6,912 nucleotides of DNA from CAZSVI01 sp964610205. Its GTDB lineage: Bacteria; Bacillota; Clostridia; DSM-8532. The notes under the pieces are model-generated. The model saw only the letters and a program-made list of their open reading frames with translations, made no database searches and was not told the DNA's origin. This document shows, piece after piece, positions 1 to 6,817 of the stretch (its first letter is position 1; each line of letters opens with the position of its first letter). A program made the translations under genes and the position numbers. The DNA lies in the NCBI GenBank assembly GCA_964610205.1, contig CAZSVI010000160.1, positions 1 through 6,912 on the forward strand, in the 5' to 3' direction.

Positions 1-1
1 G

Positions 2-26
2 AAAAACTGAATCGAAAATCTGCATA
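2..26 (-). repeat. Left copy of a 25-bp inverted repeat flanking the gene block
   Basis: The reverse complement of this stretch matches 6818-6842 at 24 of 25 positions; the only difference is base 9 against base 6835. Similarity stops sharply on the inner side, at base 27 against 6817. On the outer side the next base differs (1 against 6843), but the window edge prevents seeing whether the similarity resumes. No ORF covers it. It may be a dispersed genomic repeat or a shared regulatory site; neither can be decided from the window. Confidence 0.8.
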
Positions 27-42
27 CCCGACTTTCCGAGCG

Positions 43-89
43 CACTCCTAGGAATGACTAAATAATAAATTCACACCCATTCCTTAGTG
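43..89. repeat. Imperfect inverted repeat (possible hairpin)
   Basis: The outer arms CACT (43-46) and AGTG (86-89) and the inner arms AGGAATG (50-56) and CATTCCT (78-84) are complementary, with a small asymmetric bulge between them and a 21-nt A/T-rich loop. There is no T-tract directly after it on either strand, so it is not a typical intrinsic terminator. It could be a decayed terminator of an upstream gene, or chance. Confidence 0.35.
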
Positions 90-116
90 AGGCTAAAAAT
101 GTATCTTACAAATTCA

Positions 117-162
117 TTATAACAACGGAAGCAATTGCTTGCAATTGCTTCCGTTGTTATAA
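117..162. repeat. Perfect long palindrome, 22-bp arms with TT centre
   Basis: Bases 117-138 are the exact reverse complement of 141-162, separated only by TT. The centre is nested: GCAATTGC is itself a palindrome and occurs in each arm, so GCAATTGCTT is directly repeated at 131-140 and 141-150. As RNA it would form a very stable hairpin with a CUUG-type tip. No U-run follows on the + strand, and the nearest T-run on the - strand is about a dozen bases away, so a simple rho-independent terminator is doubtful. A bidirectional terminator, a multimeric operator or a small palindromic repeat element are alternatives. It lies about 105 bp before the first start codon. Confidence 0.85.
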
Positions 163-186
163 AACACTAAAAACAAACCCGGTAAA

Positions 187-220
187 TGTCGAAAACAATA
201 AAGGATTTATCTTTTATTAT
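187..220 (+). promoter_or_regulatory. Candidate Spo0A box and sigma-A type -10 upstream of the fapA-like gene
   Basis: TGTCGAA at 187-193, inside AATGTCGAAAAC, is a perfect match to the 7-base 0A-box core. A TATTAT hexamer at 215-220 could be a -10 element; 17 bp upstream of it (192-197) there is no recognisable -35, and the 0A box overlaps that position. A weak -35 overlapped by a 0A box is the arrangement of Spo0A-activated sigma-A promoters in Bacillus. A one-mismatch copy (TGTTGAA) lies at 234-240. The region is very A/T rich and can also fold (197-206 with 209-218), so chance matches are likely. Spo0A control is inferred, not shown. Confidence 0.35.
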
Positions 221-268
221 ATATCCCCTGACATGTTGAATTTAAATTGTAAATAAAGGAGTAATTGT

Positions 269-1858
269 ATGAAAGATTTAATCTACAAGGATAAATTTAT
301 ATCAATTACCAGAAAGAAAGATGGTTTTTATATTGAAAGCTTTATGCCCGGCATGCCTCCTGAAAAGTTCAATGATATAATAAATACAATTCCCATGATT
401 AAAATAAGCAGTTTTATGGCTGTAAAATCGATTCTGTCGAGAGCACCCCACCCGGCCGTTTTTTTTGGAGAGGAAAAGGATCGTATTGTGATAGAGGTTT
501 CCAACGATCAATTAAAAGCATATCTTACTTTAAATATTCCGGAAAAAGATTTGAAACTTGAAAATCGAAAAGCTCTTGTTGAGGAAATCCTTTCCGCTCT
601 GGCTGAAAATGAAGTTGTATACGGGATAAATACAGAAGTATTAAGAGGGGATCTTCATGCTTTTAAAAAGATACTTATTGCCGAAGGTTTCCCGGCTGTT
701 AACGGAAATGATGCAGAGATAAGACAATATGAAATAAAGGGGCCAAAACCCCAGATTATTGATAATAATAAGGTTAACCATTATGAATTGAATCTGATAA
801 ACCATGTTACCGCAGGGGACTGGCTGGGTGAGCGGAAGGATCCTACACGGGGCTTACCCGGCAAGGCAGTTACAGGGAAGCAAATAAATCCTATACATGG
901 AAAAATGCTGCCGCTTTTATATGACCGTTCTTCAGTCAGGGAAGAGTATATAGACGGTTTAACAACCCTATATGCAAAAAAAAGCGGCGCGGTTTGCTAT
1001 AAGGGGGATAGTATAAGTGTATATGATTATCTTGAGATAAAAGGTAATGTGGACTTTAAAACAGGGAATGTGGATTTCGACGGATATTTAACCGTAAAGG
1101 GAACGGTGGAGGATAATTTTACAATTTCAGCCAATAGGGATATTGAAATTATGGGGGAGTATGGGGTGGGCGCCGCCCATGAAATTGACAGCAGAGATGG
1201 GAATATCTATATTAAAGGCGGAATAGCGGGTCAGAATAAAGCATTAATCCGCTGTAGTAAAAACTTGTACGTAAAATACCTGAAGGATGTGGAAGTGGAA
1301 TGTGCCGGTACGGTATATGTTGGTTTTTATACAATGAATGCGATTATACGTGCCAGGCAGGTTATTATTGAAAGTACAAGGGGAAAAATTATCGGAGGTA
1401 AAGTAGTGGCCAATATCCGTGTTGAATCCCCCGAAATTGGGAATAAGGCTGAAACCAGGACAATTATTCAGGTAACGGGATTTGATCGTGGGAAAATGAA
1501 AGCGAGACTGGATGGTATTACGGATGAGCTGGAGGATGCTAAAAAGCAAATGACAAAGATAAAACAGGTTATTCAAATCTTTTCAAACGCACAATCATTG
1601 ACAAAGGAACAAAAAATAACGCATAACAAGGTATTGGACAATTATGCGGCCAATAAAGATAAAATACGTGATCTTGAGATGGAACGCAGAAATTATACGG
1701 AATATTTGCGAACTCCGGGAGAAGGCGCTGTCATAATAAAATCCAGGGTTTATCCAAAAGTGAGAATTGAAATTAAAAATTCTCTGGAGGAAATTAATGA
1801 AGAAGCCATGGGAACCACATATTATTATCATAATGATGATATGCACACAATGAAATAG
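269..1858 (+). CDS. FapA/DUF342 family beta-helix protein
   Basis: This 529-residue protein belongs to the FapA (flagellar assembly protein A, DUF342) family, whose biochemical role is poorly known; Vibrio FapA was linked to flagellar pole assembly and PTS signalling. Visible layout: a variable N-terminal part (1-80); the conserved N-terminal FapA region, with a DPTRGLPGKAVTGK motif (191-204); a repetitive beta-strand region (about 250-400) with DNFTISANRDIEIMG and GNIYIKGGIAG, typical of the family's right-handed beta-helix; a charged helical, probably coiled-coil segment (about 405-480); and the family C-terminal motif VYPKVRIEI (494-502). It has no signal peptide or membrane segment, so it is probably cytoplasmic. 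The ATG is preceded by AAAGGAG with 7-nt spacing. It is the first gene of a probable operon, and no flagellar gene is nearby, so the name fapA should not be taken as function. Confidence 0.88.
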   Translation: MKDLIYKDKFISITRKKDGFYIESFMPGMPPEKFNDIINTIPMIKISSFMAVKSILSRAPHPAVFFGEEKDRIVIEVSNDQLKAYLTLNIPEKDLKLENRKALVEEILSALAENEVVYGINTEVLRGDLHAFKKILIAEGFPAVNGNDAEIRQYEIKGPKPQIIDNNKVNHYELNLINHVTAGDWLGERKDPTRGLPGKAVTGKQINPIHGKMLPLLYDRSSVREEYIDGLTTLYAKKSGAVCYKGDSISVYDYLEIKGNVDFKTGNVDFDGYLTVKGTVEDNFTISANRDIEIMGEYGVGAAHEIDSRDGNIYIKGGIAGQNKALIRCSKNLYVKYLKDVEVECAGTVYVGFYTMNAIIRARQVIIESTRGKIIGGKVVANIRVESPEIGNKAETRTIIQVTGFDRGKMKARLDGITDELEDAKKQMTKIKQVIQIFSNAQSLTKEQKITHNKVLDNYAANKDKIRDLEMERRNYTEYLRTPGEGAVIIKSRVYPKVRIEIKNSLEEINEEAMGTTYYYHNDDMHTMK

Positions 1859-1889
1859 CAGTCAGCCCAAATTAAAAGGGGGTAAATTA

Positions 1890-3824
1890 ATGGATTGTGA
1901 TTTGATTTTAAAAAATATTGCTAAAGACCGTGAAAATGAATCGGTAATAGATTTGTACCGTTATAATGGACTGATGCAGGCCATAGATTTCTTTTCCAGC
2001 CGGTTAAGCTTTGATCAGATAATCTCTTCTGCCTTTGAGTTTGTTAACGAGCTTTTAACCGTATCCAGATCGGTCATGTTTATACAGTCGGACAAAAAAT
2101 ACATATTAAATGACAGTAAAGGATTTAATGGAAAATTTACAGAAATAGCATCAGGCAAAAATCTTGAGACCTTTGCTGTTTTATGCGGAACGGTGGTTTA
2201 CGGCAGAAATCGTCTTCTGGAATACTTTGAAGTTGAACTGCTTGATTATTATCATGTTCAGATAATGATTCCGCTTATAATGGATACTACCTTGGCAGGA
2301 TTTATATTTCTATCCGAAAAAACGGTAGAGGATTTTGTAGCAAATGATGTAATTATCAGTGAAACACTGATGAGATTGTTTATGAATGCCCTGGAAAACA
2401 ACCGGAGGCTTGAAAAACTACAGCAGGTAAATAAGGAACTGGATGAGAAAATATTCAACCTGTTCGCCATAAACCAGTCTTCAAAGGTTCTTCTGACCGA
2501 ACATAACCTGGATACCTTGTATGAACTCTCTCTAGATGTTTTTTCCGAGCTGACCTTAAGCAGCCGCACAGGTTTTTTTCTGTATGATGAAGGCGCGGAG
2601 AAATTTGTTATTAAGGCATATAAGGATATTTACCAATCGGTTGTTCCCAAAGGCTCCATTGCATTTACCCCAAATGCCGCGGCATACATAGATCCCATGT
2701 GTTTTTTGGTGGATACGCGTAAACCATCCGATATTAAATATTTCAATTTACTATTTAACGAGAAAATAGATATTCTTAACCCGTTAAAACCTCTTTACAT
2801 TATTCTGCTGATAAAGCAATCCGAAATTTTGGGCTTTGTCTGTCTTGGTGAAACTGTCTCGGGACTGCCCTATAAGGATAGCATGTTTGAATTGGTGGAA
2901 AGCCTTGCGGCGTACACATATATTGCTCTTTCCAATGCCATTCTGCTTAAAAAACTGGAGGAACACAAACGCCTCCTGCAGGAAAAGCTTGACAGACTGA
3001 TGTCTTTGAACAGGCTGATGAAAAACATAAACAGTGCGGAGGATTTGAATACACTTCAGCAGTTAATAATGCATACGCTGGAGGTTTCTTTCGGAGTTAA
3101 AAAGGGTGCGCTGGCGTTATATAAGCCTCAGGAGCAAGCTCTTGTCATTGCTGCTGAAACGGGAGTACAGTTCAACAGCGGTATCATTATTTTAAATTCA
3201 TACTGGAACAGACTGTATAACGGAAGTATTGTACTTGAAACCGACGAAGATAAAGTGTATCATTATTTGGGAGAAGAGATGGATCGTGTCCTGGGTAAGA
3301 AGTCGGGGCTTCTGGCAGTGCCGGTTTATCTTGAAAAATGTGAAACCGTTCTTCTGGGAGCGGTACTGGTTTTCCAGTTCAGGAACGGATTTTTAAGCGA
3401 TGAGGAAAATCTGGTAGTGATGGAGTCTGTTGCGAATTTATCGGCCCCAATTCTGAATAATTTCATCAGTCTCGAAGAAGAACGCAGGGTTTTAACTGTG
3501 AACTACAAAGAAGCTTTTCTCCGTGAATTAAAGAAACAGGTTGTTGACTGCCGGGCATTGAATACTCCGCTTGAGGTAATCCATATTAAAAGTGATACGG
3601 CTTTGTTTTGTGACAATGGTTTGGCGGAGGCATTAACAAAAGAATTGAAAAATGTTTATCCGATTACTCATGACCACATTATTATCCTTGCCGCACAGGA
3701 TTTTCAGTATTACAGGCATGAAGCTCTGGAAATAGCCGGGCAGTATGGAGCAAACGCGACAATTTATGAAATGGGGAAGGATTTTCAAAAGGATTCTGAT
3801 TTTTTGGATCATTTCATCGGATAA
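1890..3824 (+). CDS. Multi-GAF domain signalling protein with degenerate C-terminal domain
   Basis: This 644-residue soluble protein probably contains three tandem GAF-type sensor domains at about 20-170, 190-350 and 370-525. They are recognised by the repeated pattern of an amphipathic helix, beta strands ending in a hydrophobic LGFVCLGE-like strand (313-321 in the second), and a closing helix. Charged helical linkers join them (about 165-190 and 350-375). No HATPase, HD-GYP, EAL or intact GGDEF output domain follows. The last ~105 residues (540-644) loosely resemble the start of a GGDEF fold (FLRELKK...NTPLEVIHIKSD) but lack GG[DE]EF, so any cyclase activity is unlikely. There is no membrane segment. 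The ATG has a strong AAAAGGGGG site. It starts 31 nt after the FapA-like gene and ends 29 nt before the DUF6062 gene, suggesting co-transcription. The ligand is unknown; GAF1 is the least certain assignment. Confidence 0.8.
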   Translation: MDCDLILKNIAKDRENESVIDLYRYNGLMQAIDFFSSRLSFDQIISSAFEFVNELLTVSRSVMFIQSDKKYILNDSKGFNGKFTEIASGKNLETFAVLCGTVVYGRNRLLEYFEVELLDYYHVQIMIPLIMDTTLAGFIFLSEKTVEDFVANDVIISETLMRLFMNALENNRRLEKLQQVNKELDEKIFNLFAINQSSKVLLTEHNLDTLYELSLDVFSELTLSSRTGFFLYDEGAEKFVIKAYKDIYQSVVPKGSIAFTPNAAAYIDPMCFLVDTRKPSDIKYFNLLFNEKIDILNPLKPLYIILLIKQSEILGFVCLGETVSGLPYKDSMFELVESLAAYTYIALSNAILLKKLEEHKRLLQEKLDRLMSLNRLMKNINSAEDLNTLQQLIMHTLEVSFGVKKGALALYKPQEQALVIAAETGVQFNSGIIILNSYWNRLYNGSIVLETDEDKVYHYLGEEMDRVLGKKSGLLAVPVYLEKCETVLLGAVLVFQFRNGFLSDEENLVVMESVANLSAPILNNFISLEEERRVLTVNYKEAFLRELKKQVVDCRALNTPLEVIHIKSDTALFCDNGLAEALTKELKNVYPITHDHIIILAAQDFQYYRHEALEIAGQYGANATIYEMGKDFQKDSDFLDHFIG

Positions 3825-3836
3825 TATAACGTATTC

Positions 3837-3856
3837 AAAGAGGTGGATTTATATTG
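3837..3856 (+). promoter_or_regulatory. Strong RBS supporting a TTG start
   Basis: AAAGAGGTGG (3837-3846) lies 7 nt before TTG at 3854-3856. The N-terminal CxxC of the family begins about 20 residues later, and no ATG or GTG with comparable spacing lies between, so the TTG start is well supported. Confidence 0.75.
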
Positions 3857-4633
3857 AAAGAACGGATTTATACCATTCCTGTAAGTGAAGCTTTCCGGAA
3901 GGACTGTGAGTGTCCCATGTGCCTTCTCGAAAAAAAGCTGGAAGAGGATGCTCTTGAATATACATTGGGGCCTTCCATGATGGAACCCGATAGCCGTATA
4001 GAAACCAATAAAAAGGGTTTTTGCAGCCGTCATTTCGCCAGGCTTTACAATCTGCAGAAAAACCGTTTGGCGCTGGGTCTTGTCATTGATACGCATTTGA
4101 TGGAACAAAACGGGGTTATGAAGAAAATGTATGATGATTATCTTCCCCGTATAAAAAAAGAGGCATCATCCGGAACAATGGAGCAGGCAGTTCAGAGCCT
4201 GAAAAAAGGCAAAAGCCAGACAGTGCAATTTATACAATCTCTCCTGGATAAACTTATCAGTATGGAGACATCCTGTACAATATGTGAAAAAATAAACAGG
4301 AACATGGAAAAGTTTACAGATGTCATATTGTATCTGTATTTCAAGGAGCCGGATTTCAGAGAAATTTTTCATAGTAAAAAGGGGTTTTGCCTGAAACATA
4401 TAAAAAAGCTTCTGGAGGGCTCACTGAAATACTTGAACGGAGGCCGGCGGAGTGAATTTGTTTTGACACTGATGTCTATGGAACTGATTCATCTGGATAG
4501 AATAAAGGAAGAAGTAAACTGGTTTACTCAAAAATTCGACTACAAGAACCAGGATGCACCCTGGAACAACTCCCAGGACGCTATTCCAAGGAGTATAGAA
4601 AAAATCACGGGTCCGGTTGATCTGATACGGTGA
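3854..4633 (+). CDS. DUF6062-type protein with two CxxC...CxxH half-sites
   Basis: The function of this 259-residue protein is unknown; I recognise it as resembling DUF6062 proteins of clostridia. It has an internal duplication of a cysteine/histidine pattern: C20-x2-C23 followed by GFC57-x2-H60, then C141-x2-C144 followed by GFC179-x2-H182, with 33 and 34 residues between the halves. Each repeat could bind one zinc ion or iron-sulfur-type metal, which is inference from residue geometry. An extra C18 precedes the first pair. The rest is mostly charged helix (about 80-140 and 183-230), and a conserved-looking tail (DAPWNNSQDA, 234-243) closes it. There is no signal peptide or membrane segment. 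It uses a TTG start with a strong RBS. Its stop lies 28 nt before mazG, so it is probably co-expressed with it. Confidence 0.8.
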   Translation: MKERIYTIPVSEAFRKDCECPMCLLEKKLEEDALEYTLGPSMMEPDSRIETNKKGFCSRHFARLYNLQKNRLALGLVIDTHLMEQNGVMKKMYDDYLPRIKKEASSGTMEQAVQSLKKGKSQTVQFIQSLLDKLISMETSCTICEKINRNMEKFTDVILYLYFKEPDFREIFHSKKGFCLKHIKKLLEGSLKYLNGGRRSEFVLTLMSMELIHLDRIKEEVNWFTQKFDYKNQDAPWNNSQDAIPRSIEKITGPVDLIR

Positions 4634-4661
4634 AATACGATACAGTGAACGGAGTGGGAAT

Positions 4662-5444
4662 ATGCAAAAAAAACGATACAGTTATGAAGATTTGCTTGAA
4701 ATAATGAAATTATTGAGGAGCCCCGGCGGATGCCCATGGGACAGGGAGCAGGATCATGAAAGCCTTAAGAAGTATTTGATCGAAGAGACATATGAAGTCC
4801 TGGAAGCCATTGACCTTAATAATCCGGAGAAGCTATGTGAAGAATTGGGTGATGTATTACTGCAGGTGGTATTTCACGCCAGGGTTTCAGAGGAAAACGG
4901 CCGGTTTTCCATGGAGGATGTTATCCATAGCGTCAGCAGTAAGATGGTATCCAGACACAGGCATGTTTTTGGTCACGAACAGGCTGAAACGGCGGAAGAC
5001 GTTGTTAATTTATGGGAAGACATAAAGAAAGAAGAAAAGGGAGCCAAAACCCAGACATTAATATTGAAGGATGTTCCATCCATCCTTCCGGCTTTGATGA
5101 GAAGCTACAAGGTACAGGAAAAAGCGGCCAAGGTAGGTTTTGACTGGGATCATGTGGATGACGCATGGAAAAAGGTCATTGAGGAAACCGGGGAATTACG
5201 GGAGGCCTATAAAAGCGGAGATGCCGGGAAAGCTGAAGAAGAGCTGGGTGACTTGCTGTTTGCCGTCGTAAATGTCGCAAGGTTTTTGAAAATACAGCCC
5301 GAGTTGGCCTTGACCGGTACCATTAATAAGTTTATAAAAAGGTTTGAATATATTGAAACAAAAAGCTCCGAGATGGGCAGGGAACTCTCCGGCATGACAC
5401 TTCAGGAAATGGACGCTTTATGGGAGGAATCTAAGAAGCTGTAA
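4662..5444 (+). CDS. mazG: Nucleoside triphosphate pyrophosphohydrolase MazG
   Basis: MazG hydrolyses NTPs/dNTPs to NMP plus pyrophosphate and is regarded as house-cleaning or as modulating the nucleotide pool under stress. The protein is 260 residues, the normal size of two-domain MazG (E. coli about 263). The N-terminal domain opens with PGGCPWDREQ (21-30) and carries the metal-binding EExxE...ExxD signature (E41, E42, E45, E61, D64), followed by RHRHVFG (98-104). The C-terminal domain repeats the signature (E174, E175, E178, E194, D197), so both catalytic sets look intact. In Bacillus the equivalent YabN is fused to a tetrapyrrole methylase-like domain; that domain is absent here. The ATG is preceded by GGAGTGG (4651-4657). 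It lies directly upstream of rqcP, as in other Firmicutes, but without the hup gene often placed between them in clostridia. Confidence 0.95.
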   Translation: MQKKRYSYEDLLEIMKLLRSPGGCPWDREQDHESLKKYLIEETYEVLEAIDLNNPEKLCEELGDVLLQVVFHARVSEENGRFSMEDVIHSVSSKMVSRHRHVFGHEQAETAEDVVNLWEDIKKEEKGAKTQTLILKDVPSILPALMRSYKVQEKAAKVGFDWDHVDDAWKKVIEETGELREAYKSGDAGKAEEELGDLLFAVVNVARFLKIQPELALTGTINKFIKRFEYIETKSSEMGRELSGMTLQEMDALWEESKKL

Positions 5445-5506
5445 TAGGGATGCCGGTAGTGGACTAAGCTGCTGACATATGTAAATTAAATGATGAGGAT
5501 AATAAA

Positions 5507-5746
5507 ATGCGTATTGACAAATTTTTAAAGGTAAGCCGTATAATAAAAAGAAGAACATTAGCCCAGGAAGCCTGTGACAGGGATAAGGTCACTATTAACG
5601 GCAAGGTGGCGAAACCTGGTTCTGTGGTAAAAGAAGGGGATATTGTAGAGATCCGTTTTGGCGAAAACTCAACCCGCTTCCGGGTAAAAAGGGTTTCGGA
5701 ACATGTTCGCAAAGAAGATACTGCAGAAATGATAGAAATCCTGTAA
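5507..5746 (+). CDS. rqcP: RqcP, S4-domain ribosome-associated quality control protein
   Basis: RqcP (formerly YabO, an Hsp15 relative) binds the obstructed 50S subunit with RqcH and stabilises peptidyl-tRNA during C-terminal alanine tailing of stalled chains. The 79-residue protein is almost entirely an S4 RNA-binding domain. It begins MRIDKFLKVSRIIKRRT, nearly identical in pattern to Bacillus YabO, continues with KVTINGKVAKPGSVVKEGD (the S4 beta-turn core, 27-45), and ends with a short acidic tail. Basic residues at the start (R2, K5, R11, K14, R15, R16) fit rRNA contact. GAGGA (5495-5499) lies 7 nt before the ATG. It starts 62 nt after mazG with no terminator visible between, so read-through from mazG is likely. 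The rqcH gene is not in this window. Confidence 0.93.
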   Translation: MRIDKFLKVSRIIKRRTLAQEACDRDKVTINGKVAKPGSVVKEGDIVEIRFGENSTRFRVKRVSEHVRKEDTAEMIEIL

Positions 5747-5767
5747 CATACACTCCAAAATTAAAAA

Positions 5768-5796
5768 ACATATTGCAAGCGTTTTCCTCATAGAAT
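5768..5796 (+). promoter_or_regulatory. Candidate sigma-E promoter for yabPQ
   Basis: ACATATT (5768-5774) and CATAGAAT (5789-5796) are separated by 14 bp. The Bacillus sigma-E consensus is about KMATATT, 14 bp, CATACAMT, so the -35 matches 6 of 7 and the -10 matches 7 of 8. Transcription would begin near 5803, just before yabP. The Bacillus yabP-yabQ genes are transcribed by the mother-cell factor sigma-E, which agrees with this location. This is a sequence match only. Confidence 0.62.
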
Positions 5797-5889
5797 TTCA
5801 ATACATGGACATATTATGGCACGATTATATTATGCAGTATTATGTAAATATTTAGAAATGTGCCGTGTTGGTTCCGTCAGTCTGTTAAT

Positions 5890-5897
5890 GGTGGTGA
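5890..5897 (+). promoter_or_regulatory. RBS deciding the yabP start
   Basis: GGTGGTGA differs from the anti-SD complement GGAGGTGA at one base and lies 5 nt before ATG 5903. The in-frame ATG at 5816 has no purine-rich site ahead of it, so 5903 is preferred. Confidence 0.7.
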
Positions 5898-5902
5898 ATG
5901 AT

Positions 5903-6193
5903 ATGGCCGAAGAGAGAAAAACGCCGGAACGGGAGCATCAGAATATTACCCTTCGCGACAGGAGGAAGTTAATAATAACCGGGGTTCATAATGTTGAAAG
6001 TTTTAATGAAGAATGCGTTGTTGTAGATACCGAACTTGGTCTTCTGGTGGTCAGAGGAACGGGAATGCATATTAACAAGCTGGATGTTGAAAGTGCTGCG
6101 TTGGATGTTGAAGGGGAAATAGGTGTTATTGAATATCTGGATCAAACCGCACCTCAAAGAAAAAGTGGATTTTTATCCGGTCTTTTCCGATAG
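5903..6193 (+). CDS. yabP: Sporulation protein YabP
   Basis: YabP (YabP/YqfC family) is a small sporulation protein made in the mother cell under sigma-E in Bacillus; its precise role is not established. With the start at 5903 it has 96 residues, close to the usual ~95-100. The conserved core is present: RRKLIITGVHNVESF, then VVVDTELGLLVVRGTGMHI, NKLDVESAALDVEGEIGVIEYLD, and a terminal GFLSGLFR that parallels the GFFSKLFK ending of the Bacillus protein. The frame stays open upstream to an ATG at 5816, which would add 29 residues (MARLYYAVLCKY...) not seen in the family and without a Shine-Dalgarno site; this extension probably is leader RNA. It follows the candidate sigma-E promoter and is 12 nt from yabQ, so the two are surely co-transcribed. 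Confidence 0.9.
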   Translation: MAEERKTPEREHQNITLRDRRKLIITGVHNVESFNEECVVVDTELGLLVVRGTGMHINKLDVESAALDVEGEIGVIEYLDQTAPQRKSGFLSGLFR

Positions 6194-6205
6194 AAGGATA
6201 AACAT

Positions 6206-6670
6206 ATGATACATGAAGTGTATGTTTTTTTGAGCGCATTGGGAAGCGGTCTGGCTGCGGGATTCATATACGACCTGTTTCGGCTTAAGAGAAAAGTGCT
6301 GAAGACAAAAGTATTTATGCTCACTCTGGAAGACATAGCATTCTGGCTCATAACGGCTGTTATTATATTTTTAACCGCGTTTATAAGCAATGAAGGTGAG
6401 GTAAGGCTCTTTTTTCTTATGGCGGCGGCATTCGGAGTAACGCTTTATTTTTTATTGTTATCTCGTTGGGTAATCCTGATTATTACATTTCTAGTTAAAA
6501 TAATAATCTGGCCTTTTGTTCTATTGGTTAAATTATTTAAACCTCAATTCATACGGTTATATGAGTTGATTAGGAAAGGAGCCGTAAAATCAAAAGAGAA
6601 ATTGCATCGTGAAAAAATAAGAATCGACAGGCGTCTCAGGTCTGTCAGGCATATAATGCGCAAAGTATAA
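6206..6670 (+). CDS. yabQ: Spore cortex membrane protein YabQ
   Basis: YabQ is an integral membrane protein needed for spore cortex formation in Bacillus, where it localises to the membranes around the forespore. The 154-residue product shows a first hydrophobic helix (about 4-22) running into the family motif G13-x-G15-x3-G19-x2-YDLFR (22-26). Further hydrophobic segments lie at about 43-60 (starting with the LEDIAFW motif), 66-85 and 88-110. It ends in a strongly basic cytoplasmic-type tail (about 115-154) rich in Arg and Lys. It is shorter than Bacillus YabQ (about 211), though clostridial members vary. GAAGGA (6193-6198) overlaps the last base of the yabP stop codon and is spaced 7 nt from the ATG, so translation is likely coupled. 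divIC, which follows yabQ in Bacillus, is not found directly downstream. Confidence 0.92.
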   Translation: MIHEVYVFLSALGSGLAAGFIYDLFRLKRKVLKTKVFMLTLEDIAFWLITAVIIFLTAFISNEGEVRLFFLMAAAFGVTLYFLLLSRWVILIITFLVKIIIWPFVLLVKLFKPQFIRLYELIRKGAVKSKEKLHREKIRIDRRLRSVRHIMRKV

Positions 6671-6817
6671 CTTACAAAGAAGTAATTAACATGAAAATAT
6701 GATAATTGGCACCTGGACATTAAGTTCAAAAAAATGTTTTATGAGCAAAACAGCATGGAAAAAGGATTTGAGTTATACAATAAAATTAACTTTCCGAATT
6801 GTTACTTTATATAAATC

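Noticed and set aside
1244..1576. 110-codon - strand frame opposite the FapA-like gene
   Set aside because: It is antisense to a well-supported beta-helix coding region, with a low-complexity product rich in Asn, Phe and His, as expected of a shadow frame.
4792..5025. 77-codon + strand frame inside mazG
   Set aside because: It overlaps the clearly real MazG frame that carries the catalytic motifs, and it has no family features.
5816..5902. N-terminal extension of yabP from the upstream ATG
   Set aside because: No ribosome binding site precedes 5816, the added residues are not typical of the family, and a near-consensus site precedes ATG 5903.
6735..6752. Terminator for yabPQ
   Set aside because: The stem is only six mostly A-T pairs and has no following T-tract.
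6734..6814. 26-codon frame after yabQ
   Set aside because: There is no Shine-Dalgarno site or recognisable similarity, and the composition matches the surrounding A/T-rich spacer.
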